A stretch of DNA of 13,823 nucleotides from Bacteroidaceae bacterium (lineage in GTDB: Bacteria; Bacteroidota; Bacteroidia; Bacteroidales; Barnesiellaceae_A): contig JAFZDG010000298.1 of NCBI GenBank assembly GCA_017561285.1, positions 1 through 13,823 on the forward strand, read 5' to 3'. The notes beneath the pieces are model-generated. The model worked only from the letters and a program-made list of their open reading frames with translations, made no database searches and had not been told where the DNA came from. Positions 7,841-13,823 of this stretch are shown in pieces. The position numbers and the translations under genes are program-made. Positions within the stretch are counted from its first letter, which is position 1; each line of letters starts with the position of its first letter.

Positions 7841-7881
7841 AAAGTAAGCGATGTATCGTTGAGAGATGCATCGCTTACTTT
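7841..7881. terminator. Bidirectional intrinsic terminator between kbl and dbpA
   Basis: A 17-bp stem (7841-7857 with 7865-7881; arms begin AAAGTAAGCGATG and end CATCGCTTACTTT) with one G-U pair and a 7-nt loop. Its A/T-flanked ends supply a T-run in both directions. It sits between convergent stops at 7808 and 7906 and serves both kbl and the helicase gene. Confidence 0.88.
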
Positions 7882-7905
7882 ATATATCTGATTTGCTGTA
7901 TGTTG

Positions 7906-9234
7906 TCAAAATGCTCTATTTACTTTTATACGGCGACCTTTTATTTTTTCGGTTTGGACCTTGTCTAATATCTCACGAATGCGGTTGCGAGCTACGGCTG
8001 CATAACTATAGTGATCTTTTACTTCTATAAGACCTACTTCATTGCTTTGCAGCAGGCACACTCGGGTAAGGAAGCCCAAAATATCGCCTTTACTCAGTTT
8101 CTCTCGCTTACCGGCTGCAAAATGCAAGGTCTCCATAACAGGTGTTGCGGGTGTGTGTGGCTCGGTATTGAGACGCAGATATCGAATGTCTTCGACATAT
8201 AAAGGTAGCTCTTCTTGTGGGGCAACAATAAGGTAAGCATTGCCCTCGGCATCCATACGGGCTGTGCGGCCGTTGCGGTGGGTATAGGCCTCGGCATCAA
8301 GTGGCAAGTGATAATGTATGACGTGGCCTACGGCTGTAATGTCCAAGCCGCGTGCCGCTAAGTCGGTTGCTACACATATGTTGACACTGCGATTGCGAAA
8401 ACGACACAATGCACGCTCTCTGTCGGCCTGTTCCATACCTCCATGAAAGGCTGTACACACAACACGCTTTTTCTTCAAGTAATCGGCTACACGCTCTACA
8501 CTCTCGCGTTGGTTACAGAAGATGATTGTGGGACTGTCGTCTATGCGACACAACAACTCGCATAGTGTATCGAGCTTGTCTTTTGCGGGCGATGCTACAT
8601 GATATACCGCCAATTGCTGTTTTTGTTCGGTTTTGCGAGTATTGTCTATGTAGTATAATCTTGCAGCGTTTTTCATCTGCACAAAGTCGGGAATCTCAGA
8701 GAGGTCGGTAGCCGATGTGAGAATGCGCATTTGCAATCGCTTCATTGTGCGAATGAGTGAACGCATTTCGCTGTGAAATCCCAGCTCAAGGCTTTTGTCA
8801 AACTCGTCAAGTATCAGCGTGTCTACATTTTCGAGCGAGAGGCGACCTCGTTGCACGTGGTCGAGTAGTCGGCCGGGAGTACCCAATACGACATCGGCAG
8901 TGGTTTCGAGTGAGCGAGCTTCATCGCGAAAAGAGTGTCCGCCGTAGCAACACACAATGCGGTAGCCCGAAGCAATGGTGCGTGCTACTTGCTCTACTTG
9001 TTGTGCCAATTCGCGCGTGGGTACAATAATGAGAGCCTGGGTACGTGAGGCCTGAGGTGCGATGCGTGAGAATAGGGGGATTAGATATGCTAATGTTTTG
9101 CCCGAGCCTGTCGGAGCCAAAAGAATGACATCTTGTTGCTTCTGACAAGTCTCTATAGAGGCTTGTTGCATAGCATTGAGCGATTGAATACCCAATCGCT
9201 CACATGCATATGTTATGAGTTGTTTGCTATCCAT
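7906..9234 (-). CDS. dbpA: DbpA-type DEAD-box RNA helicase (DEFD variant)
   Basis: ATP-dependent RNA helicase, probably acting on 23S rRNA during large-subunit assembly, as E. coli DbpA does. The 442 residues carry motif I APTGSGKT (40-47), Ia PTRELAQQ (72-79), GG (98-99), Ib TPGR (119-122), motif II as DEFD (143-146) rather than DEAD, motif III SAT (174-176), IV IIFCNQRE (237-244), V ATDLAARGLD (289-298), and VI HRNGRTAR (319-326). The last 75 residues (METLHFAAGKREKLSKGDIL onward) match the DbpA RNA-binding domain that recognises 23S hairpin 92; this domain separates it from RhlE/SrmB types. The Q motif is weak (the SLNAMQQASI segment near 18-27). The gene lies 49 nt downstream of argR and shares its transcript; a hairpin abuts the start codon. 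The helicase family is firm; the exact RNA target is inferred. Confidence 0.92.
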   Translation of the reverse strand: MDSKQLITYACERLGIQSLNAMQQASIETCQKQQDVILLAPTGSGKTLAYLIPLFSRIAPQASRTQALIIVPTRELAQQVEQVARTIASGYRIVCCYGGHSFRDEARSLETTADVVLGTPGRLLDHVQRGRLSLENVDTLILDEFDKSLELGFHSEMRSLIRTMKRLQMRILTSATDLSEIPDFVQMKNAARLYYIDNTRKTEQKQQLAVYHVASPAKDKLDTLCELLCRIDDSPTIIFCNQRESVERVADYLKKKRVVCTAFHGGMEQADRERALCRFRNRSVNICVATDLAARGLDITAVGHVIHYHLPLDAEAYTHRNGRTARMDAEGNAYLIVAPQEELPLYVEDIRYLRLNTEPHTPATPVMETLHFAAGKREKLSKGDILGFLTRVCLLQSNEVGLIEVKDHYSYAAVARNRIREILDKVQTEKIKGRRIKVNRAF

Positions 9235-9236
9235 AA

Positions 9237-9276
9237 GCCGTGTATTTAGTTGTTCTATATAGATAACGTACGCGGC
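9237..9276 (-). promoter_or_regulatory. Hairpin in the argR-dbpA gap, ending 2 nt before the dbpA start codon
   Basis: On the - strand GCCGCGTA pairs with TACACGGC (8 bp, one wobble) across a 24-nt loop that holds further AU pairing (CTATATAG). The stem ends 2 nt before the ATG of dbpA and no T-run follows, so it is a poor terminator but could mask the translation start. Function is unproven. Confidence 0.4.
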
Positions 9277-9283
9277 TCCTTAA

Positions 9284-9775
9284 TTAGTATGTGCGAAGTG
9301 CAGGAATAAATTTAGAAAGAGCTTCGTAGGCACTCTCGTGCGAAACACCCTCGGCAAGAATAACTATAATTGTATCGTCACCGGCTACTGTTCCAAGTAT
9401 CTCATTACAGCAACCATTGTCTATGTCGTATGCTATACTTCCGGCGTAGCCCGGGCTTGTCTTTATGACTACCATATTGTGCGAGAAAGATATTGATAGA
9501 AAACCTCCTAAACCCACCAACGGATGACGATTGAATGTTGTGGTAAATTTATTGTTTCTATTGATACTCTCTTCTTTGGGGAGTGTATAGATATATCTAC
9601 CCGATGCATCAGGTACTTTGGCTATTTTCAATTGTTTCAAATCGCGAGACAATGTTGCTTGCGTAACCTCTATACCCGCATCTTTAAGGGGTTGTAATAA
9701 TTCTATTTGGCACCCAATCTTTTGTGTATTAATAATTTCTCGGATTACATCCAAGCGTTTCTTCTTTGGTTTCAT
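9284..9775 (-). CDS. argR: Arginine repressor ArgR
   Basis: Arginine-responsive hexameric DNA-binding regulator of arginine metabolism. The 163 residues show the N-terminal winged helix (about 1-70) with the recognition segment TQATLSRDLKQLKIAKV, where SRDL at 43-46 is near-invariant. The C-terminal oligomerisation and arginine-binding domain (about 85-160) has SPGYAGSIAYDID at 107-119 and GTVAGDDTI at 128-136, whose DD pair (133-134) binds arginine. A lysine-rich N-terminus (MKPKKKR) precedes the helix. No arginine biosynthesis gene is adjacent: the gene downstream is dbpA and the one upstream is rho. The ATG at 9775 has a good promoter just upstream (9802-9832). Autoregulation is common in the family, but no operator clearly overlaps this promoter. 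Confidence 0.96.
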   Translation of the reverse strand: MKPKKKRLDVIREIINTQKIGCQIELLQPLKDAGIEVTQATLSRDLKQLKIAKVPDASGRYIYTLPKEESINRNNKFTTTFNRHPLVGLGGFLSISFSHNMVVIKTSPGYAGSIAYDIDNGCCNEILGTVAGDDTIIVILAEGVSHESAYEALSKFIPALRTY

Positions 9776-9801
9776 TGTGTGTATTTATCCTATCATTTCT
9801 G

Positions 9802-9832
9802 CAAAATTAGCAAGAATAATAGTTAAAAGCAA
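9802..9832 (-). promoter_or_regulatory. Promoter of argR
   Basis: On the - strand TTG (9832-9830, in CTTGC) is followed after 20 nt by TAATTTTG (9809-9802), an exact -7 match with ideal spacing. The start codon is 26 nt further on, giving a leader of roughly 20 nt. This makes argR-dbpA independent of rho, which has its own terminator. Confidence 0.7.
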
Positions 9833-10026
9833 GTTTTACATTAATAATTAGATAAACAAATGTGAAAAAACAATATTTCTTCTGTGTTTATATGCTCGTT
9901 TTGTTGTTGTTTGTGTATATTGAATTAACTCAATATATTTTTATTGACTTACTCCTATATAGTTTCTTTTTATAGGATTGGCGTTTTGGGGCAGTCCTGT
10001 TTTTATATGTTGCGTGGTGTAACAAA
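9833..10026. other. AT-rich gap upstream of the argR promoter, no gene seen
   Basis: The whole space between argR and rho is 311 bp (9776-10086). Outside the argR promoter and rho terminator, this stretch is strongly AT-rich. It holds a perfect 8-bp inverted repeat (9916-9937) and a weaker 7-bp one (TCCTATA at 9953-9959 with TATAGGA at 9971-9977). No convincing coding sequence, RNA gene or second promoter was found. Confidence 0.5.
9916..9937. promoter_or_regulatory. Palindrome TATATTGA-N6-TCAATATA, candidate operator
   Basis: A perfect 8-bp inverted repeat with spacer ATTAAC in an AT-rich gap about 85 bp upstream of the argR promoter. The TGA...TCA core recalls an ARG box (TGAAT-N4-ATTCA), but the half-sites are 2 bp closer than in the E. 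coli consensus. It is too AT-rich and lacks a T-tract to act as a terminator. An ArgR site is possible but unproven. Confidence 0.35.
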
Positions 10027-10061
10027 AAGCATCGATAATCGTTGGGAGACTATCGATGCTT
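10027..10061 (-). terminator. Intrinsic terminator of rho
   Basis: On the - strand a perfect 11-bp stem AAGCATCGATA/TATCGATGCTT with a 13-nt loop is followed directly by TTTTTG. It lies 25 nt after the rho stop and ends the rho transcript before argR. Confidence 0.88.
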
Positions 10062-10086
10062 AGATTTCTATAGGTAATGTCTGCTA

Positions 10087-12219
10087 TCAATCGTTCATAG
10101 AGAGTAGAAACTCTTCGTTCGATAACGTGCGTTCAAGACGCTCTTTGAGGAATTCCATAGCCTCTACCGAGTTCATATCTGCCAGGTAACGGCGTAGTAT
10201 CCACATACGATTGAGAGTCTCTTTGTCGTGCAACAAATCGTCTCGGCGTGTACTCGATGCGTTTATATCTACTGCCGGGAAAATGCGTTTGTTCGATAGC
10301 TTGCGGTCGAGTTGTAGCTCCATATTACCGGTTCCTTTAAACTCCTCGAAGATAACCTCATCCATTTTTGAACCGGTATCTATGAGGGCTGTAGCGATGA
10401 TGGTGAGACTACCTCCGTTCTCTATATTGCGAGCTGCACCAAAGAAGCGTTTGGGCTTGTGCAGAGCATTGGCATCAACACCACCCGAAAGCACTTTGCC
10501 TGAGGCCGGAGCTACGGTATTGAATGCGCGTGCCAAGCGAGTAATAGAGTCGAGCAATATCACCACATCGTGACCACACTCTACCATACGTTTGGCTTTT
10601 TCGAGTACGATGTTGGTTATTTTTACGTGGCGCTCGGCAGGCTCGTCAAAGGTAGATGCTATTACTTCGGCCTTTACACTCCTTGCCATGTCTGTTACCT
10701 CCTCAGGACGCTCATCAATGAGCAGAATTATCATATATACCTCGGGGTGGTTTTCCGATATAGCATTGGCAATATCTTTGAGTATTACGGTTTTACCGGT
10801 TTTGGGTTGTGCAACAATGAGACCGCGTTGACCTTTGCCTATGGGCGAGAACATATCTACTACGCGAGTAGAAAGGTTGCTTGATTTGCCCCCTGTCAGA
10901 TTGAATTTCTCATTGGGGAACAAAGGCGTAAGGTGGTCGAATGGTACGCGGTCGCGTACAAATTCGGGCAATCGGCCGTTGATGCGTTCAACTTTGGCTA
11001 AGGGGAAATATTTTTCGCCTTCTCTGGGGGGACGTATGGTACCTTCTACAACATCGCCGGTCTTGAGTCCGTAGTGTTTGATTTGAGATTGCGATACGTA
11101 AATGTCGTCGGGTGATGTCAGGTAGTTGTAGTCGGGCGAGCGCAAGAAACCATAGCCATCGGGCATCATTTCAAGCACACCCGAACCCATCAATATGTCC
11201 TCAAAATCGTACAAACGCTCGCTGGGTATCATATTGTCTTGTGCAGGCTCCTCGCGGCGTGTTCCCTCTTGGGGCATATTGTTGTTGGGTTGTTTTATAC
11301 GCTTGTTATTTAGCTTATTGTTGTTTTGCTTGTTATTGTTATTGCCGTTGTTATTGTTGCCGCTATTGCTGTTATTGTTGTTACCGGCGTTGTTTTCGCG
11401 ATTTTGGGGCGTAAATTGTTGTTTTACAATATTGCCATTCTTGTCGCGTGAAATGAAACGTGTGGCTTTGGGGAAGAAGGCCGACAATCCCGGTGTGGCA
11501 GGCATAGTAGCTTCTTGTGCTTTTGTCTCTTCGGGGGTAGTCGCTTGAGTTCCTTCGGTCGATTCTGTTTCATCAATGGCTTTGTCGGCTTGAGGAGCAA
11601 CAATTGTCGATTCCTCTTGTTGCAATGTAGGTTCTGCTTGCTCAGGCATCGATGTTTTTTCTTCTCGAGAAATGCGTTTGCGACCACGACGTGGTTTCTC
11701 TTCAACCGGAGCGGGTTCTTGTACCGCCTCTTCTTGTTGTGTAGTGGTCTCGGTTGTAACGGCTGTGTTGCTCTCTTGTGCAGCAACCTCTTCAACTTTT
11801 ACTTTCTTTTTGCGTCCACGACGAGGCTTCTCAGGTTGTTCAGTAGCTTCAAGAGGCGTTTCGTTTGTGTTCATCTCTGCTGGTTCTGCTTTTATTTCTT
11901 TCGCAATAGAGGGTTTCTTATCGGCCCTTTTCTCCGGTGTTTTGTTTTCGTTTTTTTCGGCTTCCTTAGAGGGGGCTTCGAGGGTTTCTATATCATTGGA
12001 CTCCTCCTGTTTATCGGCCTTTTCCGGTTGCGATTTTTTCTTTCTTTTTTTGCCTTCGTTTCCTTGTTGGGTTTTACTGGCACTGATGGCTTGCTCATCG
12101 AGTATGATATATACCAACTCGTCTTGGGCTATATTATTATCAATGCTGATACCCAATCGGGCAGCAATATCTTTGAGTTCGGGCAGCGTTTTTGCTTCGA
12201 GATCTTTCAAATAATACAT
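10087..12219 (-). CDS. rho: Transcription termination factor Rho with long disordered N-terminal insert
   Basis: Hexameric RNA translocase that ends transcription. At 710 residues it is far longer than E. coli Rho (419). Order: N-terminal SAP-like helical domain (1-45); a disordered insert (about 46-325) that is rich in E, K, P, A and T, contains two EKPRRGRK repeats (130-137, 174-181), and ends in an asparagine-rich stretch (275-314); the cold-shock RNA-binding domain (about 340-415, with GYGFLRSP at 355-362); then the RecA-like motor with Walker A QPKTGKT (471-477), IDERPEEVTDM (501-511), Walker B VVILLDSITRLARA (552-565), the Q-loop and R-loop region SGKVLSGGVDANALHKPKRF, and the arginine finger near FKGTGNMELQLDR. 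Such inserts are usual in Bacteroidetes Rho; in Bacteroides thetaiotaomicron the disordered region drives condensate formation and gut fitness. The start is fixed by the MYYLKDLEAKTLPELK domain. It has its own terminator; tilS lies upstream. Confidence 0.97.
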   Translation of the reverse strand: MYYLKDLEAKTLPELKDIAARLGISIDNNIAQDELVYIILDEQAISASKTQQGNEGKKRKKKSQPEKADKQEESNDIETLEAPSKEAEKNENKTPEKRADKKPSIAKEIKAEPAEMNTNETPLEATEQPEKPRRGRKKKVKVEEVAAQESNTAVTTETTTQQEEAVQEPAPVEEKPRRGRKRISREEKTSMPEQAEPTLQQEESTIVAPQADKAIDETESTEGTQATTPEETKAQEATMPATPGLSAFFPKATRFISRDKNGNIVKQQFTPQNRENNAGNNNNSNSGNNNNGNNNNKQNNNKLNNKRIKQPNNNMPQEGTRREEPAQDNMIPSERLYDFEDILMGSGVLEMMPDGYGFLRSPDYNYLTSPDDIYVSQSQIKHYGLKTGDVVEGTIRPPREGEKYFPLAKVERINGRLPEFVRDRVPFDHLTPLFPNEKFNLTGGKSSNLSTRVVDMFSPIGKGQRGLIVAQPKTGKTVILKDIANAISENHPEVYMIILLIDERPEEVTDMARSVKAEVIASTFDEPAERHVKITNIVLEKAKRMVECGHDVVILLDSITRLARAFNTVAPASGKVLSGGVDANALHKPKRFFGAARNIENGGSLTIIATALIDTGSKMDEVIFEEFKGTGNMELQLDRKLSNKRIFPAVDINASSTRRDDLLHDKETLNRMWILRRYLADMNSVEAMEFLKERLERTLSNEEFLLSMND
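11275..11397 (-). repeat. Low-complexity AAC/AAT codon tract encoding the Asn-rich part of Rho
   Basis: Residues 275-315 of Rho are mostly asparagine with scattered G, S, K and Q, encoded by runs of AAC and AAT codons (TTG/TTA triplets on the + strand). Codons are mixed rather than a pure repeat, so slippage should be limited, but in-frame length change between strains is plausible. Confidence 0.8.
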
Positions 12220-12360
12220 TATAGATGCTTTTTTGTGGCATCCGATGTGCGTAATCCGGTTATAAGATTATCAACATCTTGGCCTATCGTTTATTTTAAG
12301 ATTATTTCTTGATGGAGTGTTAGAGGTTCTCGACTGAATACCTCTTGGATTTTATAGGTG
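12220..12360 (-). other. Long 5' leader of rho
   Basis: Between the predicted -7 box and the rho ATG are about 140 nt without a gene. Two short stems are visible: AGAGGT/ACCTCT (12322-12327 with 12340-12345) near the probable 5' end and GATGC/GCATC (12224-12228 with 12238-12242) next to the start codon. rho is autoregulated through its leader in E. coli; a comparable role here is inference. Confidence 0.35.
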
Positions 12361-12394
12361 CAAATATAACGCTTTTTTTGTAAAAAGTGTTCAA
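12361..12394 (-). promoter_or_regulatory. Probable promoter of rho
   Basis: On the - strand TATATTTG (12368-12361) matches the -7 consensus exactly; TTG (12394-12392) lies 23 nt upstream, slightly wider than ideal. The spacer is largely an AT-rich inverted repeat, AACGCTTTTT (12368-12377) with AAAAAGTGTT (12382-12391), that might bind a regulator. It lies within the 246-bp tilS-rho gap. Confidence 0.5.
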
Positions 12395-12465
12395 GAAACT
12401 TTTATGTTTTTTCTTTTAACAAATTTTCTGTTGGAATCGCTCTTTTGTACTCCTATCTATCCTCT

Positions 12466-13791
12466 CTATTGATTGGTTATTTTTATTTCCAGTACCTTGT
12501 TTGTACTATTGGTAATGCGTGCTTGGTTGCTTGTGCGTTGACCTACAATCCACAAGATTTTTTCGCTATCGCATAGGATAAGGGCTTGCTCTTTTTCTAT
12601 GAGCGAGTATTTATGGTCGCTAAAGTAGTCACTTACTTTCTTGCGTCCTTTCATACCAAAGGGAATAAAGGTATCGCCTTGTTGCCAATGGCGCAAGACG
12701 AGTGGAAATTTTATTTTATCGCAATCAAAACAAGCTATATGGCTATTGCGTGCAATTTCATATTCTTTGGCGTTGTGGTAGGAGAGGGCCAAACCATACT
12801 TTTCGGTAGAGTCGTCATCGTTCCATAGGGCCAGTATGTTGTCGGTTGCGGCTGTGATTGGAGTAATGATGAGTTGATTGCGATGGCAAATGGCGCGATG
12901 TGTGGTCGATAGAAATTGTCGTCCCGATGAGAGGGTGGGGTGGGCCATTGTCTCTATTTGCGAGGCATTAAAACCCTTCGGAGAGGCAATCTCAAAGAGT
13001 AGTGTAGCCGGAGCCGGTGCGGTGTGTAATATTGATAGGTCAATGTAGAGTGTTTCATCCTTTTGCACGCACGTACGTTCTATCCATTCATCGATGGCTG
13101 CTCGGTAGAATTTTTCGCTACCACGCAGATAGCCTATAGAACGTTCCATACAAGTGTCGAACGACCTATTTATTTCGCGCAACATCGGTATCAGCTCAAG
13201 ACGCAGTTTGTTGCGGGTGTATATGGCCTCAAGATTGGTACTATCTGTTACGTATTGCAACTGTTTATGAGCGAGGTATTCAACAATCTCGTTACGCGAC
13301 ACGCATAGCAAGGGGCGTGCTATGTAGCCATTACGAGGGCTCATACCGGTCAGTCCGGCCAGTCCCGTTCCACGAGAGAGGTTGAGCAGTACGGTTTCGG
13401 TATTGTCATCTCTATGATGTGCTACGGCAATGGCTTGTGCATTGTGCTTTATACGCATCTCTTCAAACCAAGTGTATCGTAGTTGTCGTGCAGCCATCTC
13501 TATCGAGATGCCTTGTTGTTGTGCATAGCCGGTGGTATCGAATGTAGTTTCGACAAAAGTTGTATGGAGTTGTTTGGATATTTCTTCTGCAAAGTTGCGG
13601 TCGCGAATGCTTTCGTCACCTCGCAGCATAAAGTTGCAATGACAAGCTACGCAGTTGTATCCCAACTCGGTAAGAATAGCCAACAGTGCCACCGAATCGG
13701 CACCACCACTCAATCCCACAACAACCTTGCTGTGGGGCACAAGTATTTTCTCTTGTGCAATGTACGATTTTATGCGGCTTGTTAATGTCAT
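12466..13791 (-). CDS. tilS: tRNA(Ile)-lysidine synthetase TilS
   Basis: Essential enzyme that ligates lysine to C34 of tRNA-Ile(CAU), changing its identity from methionine to isoleucine and codon reading to AUA. The 441 residues are close to E. coli TilS (432). The N-terminal PP-loop ATPase has SGGADS at 28-33 and CHCNFMLRGDES (50-61). The tRNA-handling segment AHHRDDNTETVLLNLSRGTG (124-143) is followed by YVTDSTN and RNKLRLELIPML. The C-terminal domain (about 365-441) begins near VLRHWQQGDTFIPFGMKGRKKVSDYF, a good TilS C-terminal match. The ATG at 13791 begins a typical MTLTSRIKSYI helix; the frame stays open upstream to the window edge, but no better start is seen there. No strong terminator separates it from rho 246 bp downstream. 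Confidence 0.96.
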   Translation of the reverse strand: MTLTSRIKSYIAQEKILVPHSKVVVGLSGGADSVALLAILTELGYNCVACHCNFMLRGDESIRDRNFAEEISKQLHTTFVETTFDTTGYAQQQGISIEMAARQLRYTWFEEMRIKHNAQAIAVAHHRDDNTETVLLNLSRGTGLAGLTGMSPRNGYIARPLLCVSRNEIVEYLAHKQLQYVTDSTNLEAIYTRNKLRLELIPMLREINRSFDTCMERSIGYLRGSEKFYRAAIDEWIERTCVQKDETLYIDLSILHTAPAPATLLFEIASPKGFNASQIETMAHPTLSSGRQFLSTTHRAICHRNQLIITPITAATDNILALWNDDDSTEKYGLALSYHNAKEYEIARNSHIACFDCDKIKFPLVLRHWQQGDTFIPFGMKGRKKVSDYFSDHKYSLIEKEQALILCDSEKILWIVGQRTSNQARITNSTNKVLEIKITNQ

Positions 13792-13823
13792 TGTTCGAAA
13801 GAAGGATACACCCGCAGGATGTA

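Noticed and set aside
9862..9975. A 37-codon + strand ORF with a GTG start, KKQYFF beginning and a Leu/Val-rich core, resembling a small membrane peptide
   Set aside because: The DNA is very AT-rich, where hydrophobic codons arise by chance; no TAnnTTTG promoter precedes it, and it covers the palindrome at 9916-9937. A ribosome-profiling signal would revive it.
9953..9977. Inverted repeat TCCTATA-N11-TATAGGA as a terminator or small RNA end
   Set aside because: Weak 7-bp AT-rich stem with no transcript that needs ending there.
11195..12312. Long + strand ORFs opposite rho rich in Cys, Leu and Phe
   Set aside because: They are the antisense of the low-complexity rho insert and have no family resemblance or promoter.
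13788..13823. Possible 3' end of an upstream - strand gene (reads YILRVYPSFEQ then TGA overlapping the tilS ATG)
   Set aside because: Only 36 bases are visible; an ATGA overlap is suggestive, but the peptide is too short to recognise and other frames are also open.

Overview
The window looks like ordinary chromosome of an anaerobic member of the Bacteroidales (Bacteroidetes). Four signs point there: [FeFe]-hydrogenase maturation genes, a secreted protease with a C-terminal type IX (Por) secretion sorting domain, a Rho factor with a very long asparagine-rich disordered insert, and promoters that fit the Bacteroidetes TAnnTTTG (-7) pattern with no Shine-Dalgarno sequences. Genus or family cannot be fixed from the sequence alone. 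No tRNA, rRNA, insertion sequence, CRISPR array or prophage was found.

Layout, left to right. (1) Positions 1-1986, + strand: the 3' end of hydG followed 6 nt later by complete hydF, the end of a hydrogenase-maturation operon, closed by a hairpin at 2010-2048. (2) Positions 2078-5317, - strand: a secreted C10 (streptopain-like) cysteine protease followed 12 nt later by a single-chain ATPase plus DUF4435/TOPRIM protein. The second resembles the two PARIS defence subunits joined in one short polypeptide and is the most likely accessory or defence gene here. (3) Positions 5533-7808: a divergent pair, SDR-type L-threonine dehydrogenase (-) and kbl (+), which together convert threonine to glycine and acetyl-CoA. 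Oppositely oriented -7 boxes lie in the 119-bp gap between them. (4) Positions 7906-13791, all - strand, in transcription order: tilS (tRNA-Ile lysidine synthetase), rho, argR, and a DbpA-type DEAD-box helicase. rho has its own intrinsic terminator and argR has a well-matched promoter, so argR and dbpA probably form a separate two-gene unit.

Most genes are housekeeping. The points worth a second look are the ATPase-TOPRIM protein and its protease neighbour, the disordered region of Rho, the degenerate G4 motif of HydF, the DEFD box in the helicase, argR sitting apart from arginine genes with an unexplained palindrome upstream, and a hairpin that abuts the helicase start codon.
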